A DNA stretch of 25,670 nucleotides, taken from assembly GCA_016211245.1 (NCBI GenBank), contig JACQSQ010000074.1, positions 1 through 25,670 on the forward strand, written 5' to 3'. This DNA comes from Candidatus Woesearchaeota archaeon (GTDB taxonomy: Archaea > Nanobdellota > Nanobdellia > Woesearchaeales > GW2011-AR4). A program made the position numbers and the translations under genes. The first letter of the stretch is position 1. Each line of letters starts with the position of its first letter. Of the stretch, positions 6,304 through 12,556 are shown piece after piece. A model generated the notes under the pieces. It had not been told where the DNA came from. It did not search any database and saw only the letters and a list, made by a program, of their open reading frames with translations.

Positions 6304-7413
6304 ATGATAAAGATTGATGGGGGTTATTTGGAGTCTGGGGGGCAAATCGCGAGAACGGCACTAGCCCTATCCACTATAATCCAAAAGCCATTTGAGATTT
6401 CTAATATTAGGAAAGGAAGGCCGCAGCCAGGATTAAAAAGCCAGCATTTGTATTGCGTGAAAGCATTGCAAGAACTGTGTAATGCGGAAGCAGAGGGCGC
6501 AGAGCTTGGCTCTATTTCATTAAAATATTACCCAAGGAAATTAGTTGCAAAAAATCTTGAGATTGATATTGAAACTGCAGGCTCTATTACTTTATTGCTT
6601 CAGTCTTTATTGTTGCCGGCAATGTTTGCTTCTAAACCAATTACAATTAGCATTACCGGGGGCACAGACACAAAATGGAGCATGCCGTTTGATTATTTTA
6701 ATAATGTTTTATTGCCGCAGATGCAGAGGTTTGCCAAGATCGAAGCAAAATTACTCAAAAGAGGATACTACCCAAAAGGAAAGGGAAATATAGGGATAAA
6801 AATAAGCCAAAAATTTAGATTAAACGACTTTTCTAGTTTTGAGGAATTTCATAATTTTTTGAAGCAAAATATTCATCCATACGGCTTAACCGAGCAGCAC
6901 CATTTAATGCAAATAAAGGGAATTTCTCATGCATCAAAGGATTTGCAGGACAAAAATGTTGCAGAAAGGCAGGCAGAATCCTCAAAAAATATATTAAAAT
7001 TAAAATACCATGTTCCAATTAACATAACAATAGAATATCAGGATACTTTATCTACCGGCTCAGGAATCACATTATGGGCCATTTTTTCAAAGAACAAGGA
7101 AGATATTGATGAAAATAATCCTGTAAGGCTGGGTGCCGATTCTCTTGGAGAGCAGAGAAAGAAGGCAGAGATTGTTGGAGAAGAGGCAGCTCAAAATCTT
7201 ATTAATGAGATTGAAAGCAAAACGCCTGTTGACAGGCATTTAGCAGACCAAATCTTGCCATTTTTAGCTTTGGTTGGAGGCAGAATAAAAGCTTCTGAAA
7301 TAACAAATCATTGCAAAACCAACATCTACGCGATAGAGCAGTTTTTGGGGAAGATTTTTGAGGTGGATGAAGAGAATAAACTGATATTATCAGATAAATC
7401 TATAATAAAGTAA
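6304..7413 (+). CDS. rtcA: RNA 3'-terminal phosphate cyclase
   Basis: 369 residues from ATG 6304. RtcA uses ATP to turn an RNA 3'-phosphate into a 2',3'-cyclic phosphate via an adenylated histidine. Family signatures are present: GGYLESGGQIARTALALS (6-23), IRKGRPQPGLKSQHL (35-49), EGAELGS near 63, STGSGITLWA in the middle, and RHLADQILPFLAL with the presumptive adenylated histidine H312. Length matches the usual 340-370. No Shine-Dalgarno is present; a TATA-like TTTTATAATA (6272-6281) lies about 25 nt upstream, so the mRNA is probably leaderless. The 3' end overlaps a convergent membrane-protein gene by 24 nt. RtcB is not in the window. Confidence 0.93.
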   Translation: MIKIDGGYLESGGQIARTALALSTIIQKPFEISNIRKGRPQPGLKSQHLYCVKALQELCNAEAEGAELGSISLKYYPRKLVAKNLEIDIETAGSITLLLQSLLLPAMFASKPITISITGGTDTKWSMPFDYFNNVLLPQMQRFAKIEAKLLKRGYYPKGKGNIGIKISQKFRLNDFSSFEEFHNFLKQNIHPYGLTEQHHLMQIKGISHASKDLQDKNVAERQAESSKNILKLKYHVPINITIEYQDTLSTGSGITLWAIFSKNKEDIDENNPVRLGADSLGEQRKKAEIVGEEAAQNLINEIESKTPVDRHLADQILPFLALVGGRIKASEITNHCKTNIYAIEQFLGKIFEVDEENKLILSDKSIIK

Positions 7414-7686
7414 TATTGAATATGTAATTATTCTTAAAATTATTATAAAAATGAGGAAATTGCGAAATATTCTTGAAAATTGCTCGCTCAATTTTATATA
7501 TTCATAAACCAAAAATCCAAGAGTTATTACTACAATCATATCTAAAAAATACAAATAATAATAATTTTCAATTTTTAGAACATCTCTAAATACTATTTCA
7601 AATGAATCATAAATAACCCCGCCAGAAAATCCAATACCGGTAGCAACCAATACTCCAAGTATTCCATCCCTATCTTTTTCTTCCAC
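7390..7686 (-). CDS. small membrane protein, about three TM helices
   Basis: 98 residues from a GTG at 7686. Hydrophobic segments: ILGVLVATGIGFSGGVIY near 9-26, YLYFLDMIVVITLGFLVYEY near 44-63 and FLIFIIILRIITYSILLYY near 77-95. A TATA-like ATATTTAATTTTA (7708-7720, plus-strand coordinates) sits about 26 nt upstream, so it is probably leaderless. The family is not recognised. Its 3' end overlaps the rtcA 3' end, which argues for caution. However, the three well-formed TM segments and the promoter support a real gene. Confidence 0.55.
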   Translation of the reverse strand: MEEKDRDGILGVLVATGIGFSGGVIYDSFEIVFRDVLKIENYYYLYFLDMIVVITLGFLVYEYIKLSEQFSRIFRNFLIFIIILRIITYSILLYYRFI

Positions 7687-7743
7687 AATCCTAGTTTTTG
7701 CGTCTCATATTTAATTTTATTGTATCTACCAAAAACAACAACA

Positions 7744-7752
7744 TTTTTAAAT
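7744..7752 (+). promoter_or_regulatory. TATA box of the zinc-ribbon/aEF1B operon
   Basis: A TTTTTAAAT element lies about 27-30 nt upstream of ATG 7778 with no Shine-Dalgarno between, so a leaderless transcript is expected. Confidence 0.45.
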
Positions 7753-7777
7753 CGTCTTCTTATCCCTCACCATTAAA

Positions 7778-7954
7778 ATGCCAGAAAAACAGGCAGTATG
7801 CAGCTCGTGCAATAAGCGAATCTCAAATACAATAGGTTCCACTAGGTTCAACTGCCCGAGATGCGGCAAGACAGAGATTGTAAGGTGCCATCATTGCAGA
7901 CAAATTGCCGCAAAGTATAAGTGCGAGAATTGTAGCTTTGAAGGACCAAATTAG
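7778..7954 (+). CDS. HVO_2753-type small zinc-ribbon protein
   Basis: 58 residues with four CxxC-type knuckles: CSSC (8-11), CPRC (26-29), CHHC (37-40) and CENC (49-52), enough for two zinc ions. This spacing and the FNCPRCG core match the archaeal HVO_2753/DUF1610-type zinc-finger family, small proteins usually found beside aEF1B and thought to bind RNA. The gene lies 7 nt upstream of the aEF1B start, so the two are cotranscribed and probably linked to translation. The exact role is unknown. In Haloferax the homologue affects swarming and biofilm formation, which I recall and cannot check here. Confidence 0.85.
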   Translation: MPEKQAVCSSCNKRISNTIGSTRFNCPRCGKTEIVRCHHCRQIAAKYKCENCSFEGPN

Positions 7955-7961
7955 TTCTAAA

Positions 7962-8240
7962 ATGGCTCAAGTTGTTGTCACATTGAAGATCATGCCAAAA
8001 TCTCCCGATATAGATCTGGCAGGACTGGAAATAAAAGCGAAGGAAGAAATAGTCAAATTCTGCAATTCGCAGGAACTCAAGGTCCAAATACAGCCGATTG
8101 CATTTGGCCTGAAGGCCCTGATCATTTATTTTGTCATGGAAGAAAAAATAGGCAGCACAGAAGCTCTTGAGCAGGACATAGCCAAGCTAGATGGTGTAGA
8201 ATCAGTCGAAGTGCCGGATGTAAGAAGGGCTGTCGGATGA
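7962..8240 (+). CDS. ef1b: translation elongation factor 1-beta (aEF1B)
   Basis: 92 residues from ATG 7962, the usual size of archaeal aEF1B. This factor exchanges GDP for GTP on aEF1A. Family features are visible: N-terminal strand VVVTLKIMPKSPDIDL, a middle IQPIAFGLKALIIYFVMEE containing the conserved PIAFGLKAL core, and C-terminal LEQDIAKLDGVESVEVPDVR, the ferredoxin-like fold's last strand. The reading frame extends upstream to 7905 through the zinc-ribbon gene. ATG 7962 is chosen because it begins the domain exactly and follows the upstream stop by 7 nt. Confidence 0.93.
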   Translation: MAQVVVTLKIMPKSPDIDLAGLEIKAKEEIVKFCNSQELKVQIQPIAFGLKALIIYFVMEEKIGSTEALEQDIAKLDGVESVEVPDVRRAVG

Positions 8241-8242
8241 AT

Positions 8243-8959
8243 TTAACTTAGCTGCACAAACTCCAATTCACTCGGCATCTTGTCCCATTTGCCGCTCAAG
8301 GCAAAATAATTCCCCTCCATTGTTATAATGCACAGGGTCTGCCCGGCATAAAAATCCACAACGCCGGAATCAGTGTTAATGCAATCAATATTCTTTACCG
8401 CATTAAATAAAGCATCAACTATCTTGATTTTAGCAGGCGTCAGCGAGATTATGTTGATATGGTCATCATATTTCTTCGTGAAAATATCGCTTTTGTCTGC
8501 TCTTATTTCCGAAGAAGATGCTTTCTCAAAATCATGGTACATTGCGAAGCTGGTTAAGTTTATTCTGGATGCGGCAGGAGCAGGAGCTTCTTCCGGAGGC
8601 TCTTCAGTTGTTTCACCCCCTACCATTTCAGTTTTTGCCGGAGAAAGCCCGGCATCAACTTCTTCTGTAGCGCCTACCCTTACATAAACTGTTTTTTTGA
8701 AATCAAGATAATCGGCCCTTTTTACAACAACATCATAGGTTCCAACAGGAAAATTGTACAATTCCAATGGCGTTTTTCCCTTTAACTGCCCGTTCACATA
8801 CACATCAGCCTGGCTTGGCGTTGATTCAACTGCGAGCACCCCGGTGTCAATTACCTCCTGAAACTCCTCAGCGGGCTTTTCCACAGCCTTCGAGCAGCCA
8901 ACAGCTACAAGGATGAGCATGAATAAAGCTGCTATAATTAAAATATTGCAATTTCTCAT
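8243..8959 (-). CDS. PEGA-domain lipoprotein
   Basis: 238 residues. The N-terminus has a lipobox (LILVAVGC, C22), so the protein should be lipid-anchored outside the membrane. Residues 40-106 are a PEGA domain: GVLAVESTPSQADVYVNGQ, GKTPLELYNFPVGTYDVVVK, then a closing strand. PEGA domains are small beta sandwiches found in surface proteins. A Pro/Glu/Ala linker (EEPPEEAPAPAA) leads to a C-terminal alpha/beta domain of unknown type (about 140-238, with two cysteines, C194 and C210). Its TATA box is intact, but a transposon-like element begins only about 14 bp further upstream, between it and trm1. Substrate or partner unknown. Confidence 0.8.
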   Translation of the reverse strand: MRNCNILIIAALFMLILVAVGCSKAVEKPAEEFQEVIDTGVLAVESTPSQADVYVNGQLKGKTPLELYNFPVGTYDVVVKRADYLDFKKTVYVRVGATEEVDAGLSPAKTEMVGGETTEEPPEEAPAPAASRINLTSFAMYHDFEKASSSEIRADKSDIFTKKYDDHINIISLTPAKIKIVDALFNAVKNIDCINTDSGVVDFYAGQTLCIITMEGNYFALSGKWDKMPSELEFVQLS

Positions 8960-8980
8960 TTTAACACCTTGGGCTAAACA

Positions 8981-8991
8981 AATATATAAAC
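8981..8991 (-). promoter_or_regulatory. TATA box of the PEGA lipoprotein gene
   Basis: The minus strand reads GTTTATATATT about 25 nt before ATG 8959, and AAGGTG (8965-8970) is the ribosome site. The target duplication of the inserted element (8997-9004) sits just upstream of this box. Confidence 0.5.
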
Positions 8992-8996
8992 TTATT

Positions 8997-9004
8997 TATT
9001 TGCC
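8997..9004. repeat. left copy of 8-bp target site duplication
   Basis: TATTTGCC, directly repeated at 9168-9175 on the other side of the inverted-repeat element. Confidence 0.75.
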
Positions 9005-9167
9005 GGCGTTATTGAAAAGTTATAGGCTGCCATCAATTTGCGAAGCCCATGAATTGAATAAATATGGCAAAATTCGGAGTTCCAGAGAGAATTTTGCAAT
9101 TAATCAAGCGATAAACAGCTGAGCCGATGGCAGCCCGAAGCGAAAGCGTAGACTTTTCAATAACGCC
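9005..9167. mobile_element. 163-bp MITE-like element with terminal inverted repeats
   Basis: The ends are perfect 16-bp inverted repeats (GGCGTTATTGAAAAGT at 9005-9020; its complement at 9152-9167). Flanks are 8-bp direct repeats (TATTTGCC). Inside are a 10-bp inverted pair (9025-9034 with 9126-9135) and a 9-bp pair (9067-9075 with 9089-9097), so either strand would fold into a long hairpin. No ORF codes for a transposase. The size, TIRs and target duplication fit a non-autonomous element (MITE). The tip resembles, from memory, the IS6-family end GGCACTGTTGCAAAGTT (13 of 17 matches when position 9021 is included), and IS6 elements also make 8-bp duplications. It supplies the current last codons of trm1. 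Confidence 0.75.
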
Positions 9168-10233
9168 TATTTGCCAATATCTTCGATAATCTGCTTAAAT
9201 GAATATCGCTCCTTATCCCTTCGCTCTTGAAATGAGTGTCGCTTGCCTCATATCCCGATTTTCTTATATTTTCTTTTATTAAATATTTTTTCGGAAGGCT
9301 TTTTATCCCGTATTTTTCAGCAATGCTGCTTAAATCATAAAAGCCGACAGCGTCAATTTTTGATTCATCGCTTATTATTCTTAAAAATCTAACCAATTCC
9401 CCGTTTTCTCTGAATATCTTATTCTTCAATGAATTCTTGCGCATTTTATCGCATAAATTTCTGTCCCACAGCCTTCCAAGCCACATCGGGCCGGCATTAT
9501 TGAAAATCCCATGCAATTTCAGAATTTCGTCAGCCTTGTTCCTGCCCTTTTCATTTCTGAAAAATACCCTCATGTAATGCTCTTTTGAATAGGAAAAAAT
9601 GGGAGTTAATGCCTTGTCGTATTGAGACGCTATCAGCTGCGCTTTCCTTGCCAATATCCTCAATCCGGTCTCATGCATCATGAAATCTCTTTTTGGCACA
9701 GCCCAGTATTTCCTGACGCACGCTTTTGGATAAGTGCCGCATAAAGCAGATGTGTCAGTTGCCGTTACCGCAAGAATGCCGCCTCTTGCCAGTCTTCTGC
9801 ATGCGGAGTCAAGCATAAAATTAGGCGACCCAAATGGGTCAATATCTATATAGTCAAAACCATTAGAATTCAAAAGAAAAAGATTAGCATCTTTGTTGGT
9901 TATGAATATTTTCTTATTATTTTTGTATTGTATTTTATTCAATGCCAGATTTTCTTTTATTGATTTTACTGCATTCTTATTAATGTCGTTTATTGAAATA
10001 TTTTTTGCCTTGTTTTTGCCTAATTCCTTAATGAATCGTATGCTTCTTACTCCGCTTGCGGCCAAAGGATCGGCTGTCTGCATGTTAGCCTTGTTTACGG
10101 AATTAAGCAATAAAATTGAAATGTCCCTGTTCAGGCTCATCACGGGGTTATAGAAAACCCCCATTTCCTTGGATATTTTTTCAATTTTATTTATCCTGAT
10201 TTTTGCAGCTCCCTCATTGATGATTTGGCTCAT
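9157..10233 (-). CDS. trm1: tRNA (guanine(26)-N(2))-dimethyltransferase Trm1
   Basis: 358 residues. Trm1 dimethylates G26 of tRNA with S-adenosylmethionine. Signatures: GVFYNPVMSLNRDISI (25-40), SAM-binding DPLAASGVRSIRF (55-67), acidic ribose-binding INDIN (81-85), catalytic-region IDIDPFGSPNFM (129-140), TATDTSALCG (157-166) and MHETGLRILA (186-195). The C-terminal domain (about 240-358) is typical. The 3' end is altered: the mobile element at 9005-9167 supplies the final residues RRY and the stop, replacing a predicted ancestral end ILANK. The enzyme core is untouched. ATG 10233 has an AGGT site close upstream. It is transcribed divergently from infB. Confidence 0.95.
   Translation of the reverse strand: MSQIINEGAAKIRINKIEKISKEMGVFYNPVMSLNRDISILLLNSVNKANMQTADPLAASGVRSIRFIKELGKNKAKNISINDINKNAVKSIKENLALNKIQYKNNKKIFITNKDANLFLLNSNGFDYIDIDPFGSPNFMLDSACRRLARGGILAVTATDTSALCGTYPKACVRKYWAVPKRDFMMHETGLRILARKAQLIASQYDKALTPIFSYSKEHYMRVFFRNEKGRNKADEILKLHGIFNNAGPMWLGRLWDRNLCDKMRKNSLKNKIFRENGELVRFLRIISDESKIDAVGFYDLSSIAEKYGIKSLPKKYLIKENIRKSGYEASDTHFKSEGIRSDIHLSRLSKILANRRY
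9168..9175. repeat. right copy of 8-bp target site duplication
   Basis: TATTTGCC, identical to 8997-9004; it lies inside the 3' end of trm1. Confidence 0.75.
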
Positions 10234-10311
10234 GAAATACCTGAATGATGCGCGAATTAAAAATCTTGCCCTTACACAACGTTTAAAAATGCCATGCCCT
10301 TACTTTGTTCC
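10234..10311. promoter_or_regulatory. compact divergent promoter between trm1 and infB
   Basis: This 78-bp spacer must hold both promoters. For infB, GTTTAAAAAT (10281-10290) lies about 25 nt before ATG 10312. For trm1, the minus strand has TTTTTAATT (near 10248-10256) and AGGT before ATG 10233. The two genes may share chromatin or factor binding. Confidence 0.5.
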
Positions 10312-12075
10312 ATGCTGAGAAAGCTGATTGTTGCCATAATGGGCAATGTGGATTCGGGAAAGACTCAATTGCTTGATACTATAAGAGACACCGCTATAGT
10401 TGAATCAGAGCCAGGCAGAATCACCCAATGCATCGGATGCTCTCAAATTCCAATAGAGGTCATCAAAAAAATAAGCGGCAAATTGCTGCAGGCATTAAAG
10501 CTTGAAATAAAAATCCCGGGATTTATAATGCTCGACACGCCGGGCCATGCCGCTTTCACCAACATCAGGAAAAGGGGAGGAAACCTTGCTGATATAGCGA
10601 TCCTTGTTGTTGACATCAATGAAGGGATAAAAATTCAAACAGAAGAGTCTGTTGATATCTTGAAAAACTACAAGACTCCGTTTGTGGTGGCGCTGAACAA
10701 AATAGACCTGTTGCATGGATGGCATTCAAGCCAGAGCCTTGCATTGCTGGAGAACATACAAAACCAAAATGACCAGATTAAAGCACTGGTTGAAAAAAAG
10801 CTCTATGAGGTCGTTGGAAAGCTGAGCGAGATGGGATTTAACTCTGAAAGGTTTGACAGGGTCGAGGATTACACGAAGCAGATTGCAATAATACCCGTAT
10901 CCGCAAAGACAAGGGAAGGGCTGCCGGAATTATTGATGGTCATGACAGGCTTGTCGCAAAGATTTCTCGAATCCAGCCTCAATGTCAACACGGATGATTA
11001 TGCGAAAGGCACTATCCTCGAGGTAAAGGAAGAAAAAGGTCTTGGCACGACCGCAGACTTAATAATCTATGACGGGACTTTAAGGCAGAATGACACAATT
11101 GTGATAGGCTCCCTTGGAAATCCAATTGTTTCCAGGGTCAAGGCGATGTTTGTGCCTCCTCCGATGATTGAGATGAGAGATAAAAAGGCAAAATTCAGGC
11201 AGATAAGCGAGGCAAGCGCAGCTACAGGAATAAAAATTTCCGGCCATGGCATGGACAAGGCGGTTGCAGGCATGCCTTTGAGGAGCTGCCTGCCTTCCGA
11301 AGTTGACAAAGTCAGCGAAGAGATAAAAAAAGAGGTTGAAGAGGTGATTATAGAAACAGACAGGCAGGGGATTGTCGTAAAAGCGGATTCCCTTGGCAGC
11401 CTGGAGGCGCTGATTAAGCTATTGAAGGAAAAAAATATAGATATCAAAAAGGCGACAATAGGCAATATCTCAAAAAAAGAAATTTCTGATGCAGAAGCAA
11501 GCTACGAAAAAGAGCCCTTGCACAGCATAGTCCTAGGCTTTAACGTAGATGTTAATCCGGATTTTAAAGTTCCGGATAACGTGAAAATCATTACCGGAAA
11601 CGTTATATACAGGATAATTGAGGATTTCGAGAAATGGCAGGAAGAGCAGAAAAGGCTGCTTGAGGGCAAAGAGATGGACTATCTTGTAAAGCCCTGCAAG
11701 ATCACGCTGCTCAAGGGCTATGTTTTCAGGCAGAATAACCCTGCTGTTGTCGGCATTGAGGTGATGGCCGGAATTTTGAAGTCAGGCACGCAGCTGATGA
11801 AGAAAGATGGAATTACATTGACTTTTGTCAAAAGCATACAGCATGAGCAGGAAAGCATGGAAAAGGCTGAGAAAGGGAAGCAGGTCGCAGTTTCGCTGCC
11901 GGACATCACGATGGGCAGGCAGCTGCATGAAGGCGATGTTTTGTATTCAGCAATTCCGGAAGAGCAGTTCAGGAAGTACAAGGAATACAAGAGGCTGCTT
12001 TCTGCCGAGGAAATAGAGGTTTTGAAGGAGATAGCAGAGATAATGCGAAAGCAAAACCCGATGTGGGGGATTTGA
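10312..12075 (+). CDS. infB: translation initiation factor aIF5B (IF2-like GTPase)
   Basis: 587 residues from ATG 10312. This GTPase promotes ribosomal subunit joining. Counting from ATG 10294 (six codons upstream), GTPase motifs are GNVDSGKT (17-24), DTPGHAAF (81-88), NKID (135-138) and VSAKTREGL near 202. Beta-barrel domain II, the alpha/beta domain III (IETDRQGIVVKADSLGSLEA) and C-terminal barrel domain IV follow, the full aIF5B layout. The P-loop is unusual: most archaeal members have GHVDHGKT, but here both histidines are replaced (Asn, Ser). ATG 10312 is preferred because it lies about 25 nt after the TATA element and begins the G domain (MLRKLIVAIMG). A PUA gene follows 25 nt downstream. 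Confidence 0.95.
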   Translation: MLRKLIVAIMGNVDSGKTQLLDTIRDTAIVESEPGRITQCIGCSQIPIEVIKKISGKLLQALKLEIKIPGFIMLDTPGHAAFTNIRKRGGNLADIAILVVDINEGIKIQTEESVDILKNYKTPFVVALNKIDLLHGWHSSQSLALLENIQNQNDQIKALVEKKLYEVVGKLSEMGFNSERFDRVEDYTKQIAIIPVSAKTREGLPELLMVMTGLSQRFLESSLNVNTDDYAKGTILEVKEEKGLGTTADLIIYDGTLRQNDTIVIGSLGNPIVSRVKAMFVPPPMIEMRDKKAKFRQISEASAATGIKISGHGMDKAVAGMPLRSCLPSEVDKVSEEIKKEVEEVIIETDRQGIVVKADSLGSLEALIKLLKEKNIDIKKATIGNISKKEISDAEASYEKEPLHSIVLGFNVDVNPDFKVPDNVKIITGNVIYRIIEDFEKWQEEQKRLLEGKEMDYLVKPCKITLLKGYVFRQNNPAVVGIEVMAGILKSGTQLMKKDGITLTFVKSIQHEQESMEKAEKGKQVAVSLPDITMGRQLHEGDVLYSAIPEEQFRKYKEYKRLLSAEEIEVLKEIAEIMRKQNPMWGI

Positions 12076-12100
12076 TTTATTAGTAAAACTTAAAATCAAA

Positions 12101-12556
12101 ATGCTGGAATTAAAAATTCTCAATGGGAAGGAAATCAAGAGGGTATTGAAATCAATAGAAGGGCAATGGGGCGCGAGGATAAAGCCTGATTGCGGCTTTC
12201 TCAGGAACAGCAAGGGTAGAATTTTCATGATAAGCAAAGACATTTCAAAAATTGATATTTCAAAATTGAGGCTGAATTCTATTGGCATGTATTTCTGCGA
12301 GATTGATGGAAATGGCATGCGATTAAGCATAGAAGGCAGTCAGCTTGTCGGAGAAAAAGCAACAAAGAATATTATTGAGTTGGATGATGAGGAAACAAGG
12401 AATTGGTTCAGGGGAAATGATATTGGGAAAGAATGCAAGGATTGCAGCGGATTCGTCATGCTAAAAAATAAAAACGATTTTCTTGGAATTGGAAAATACT
12501 CCAATGGGAAGATCCTGAATTATGTGGGAAAAACGAGAAGGATAAGCTCAAACTAG
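12101..12556 (+). CDS. PUA-like RNA-binding protein (COG3270/NIP7-like)
   Basis: 151 residues. The C-terminal half has the signature of the PUA-like domain found at the end of NOL1/NOP2/Sun rRNA methyltransferases: ETRNWFRGNDIGKECKDCSG, then GFVMLKNKNDFLGIGKYSNG and ILNYVGKTRR. There is no methyltransferase domain, so this is the stand-alone archaeal form, grouped as COG3270 ribosome biogenesis proteins. The N-terminal half (FLRNSKGRIFMISKDISKID) matches the pre-PUA segment. It lies 25 nt after infB with no clear promoter, so a translation-linked operon is likely. Its last 4 nt overlap the convergent gene at 12553. Confidence 0.8.
   Translation: MLELKILNGKEIKRVLKSIEGQWGARIKPDCGFLRNSKGRIFMISKDISKIDISKLRLNSIGMYFCEIDGNGMRLSIEGSQLVGEKATKNIIELDDEETRNWFRGNDIGKECKDCSGFVMLKNKNDFLGIGKYSNGKILNYVGKTRRISSN

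Noticed and set aside
8913..9122. 69-codon plus-strand ORF across the PEGA promoter and the mobile element
   Set aside because: It crosses a promoter, a target duplication and non-coding inverted repeats, with no ribosome site.
9005..9167. RNase P RNA, tRNA with intron, or H/ACA guide RNA
   Set aside because: I found none of the conserved RNase P or tRNA sequence blocks, and the 8-bp flanking duplication plus restored trm1 stop fit an insertion better.
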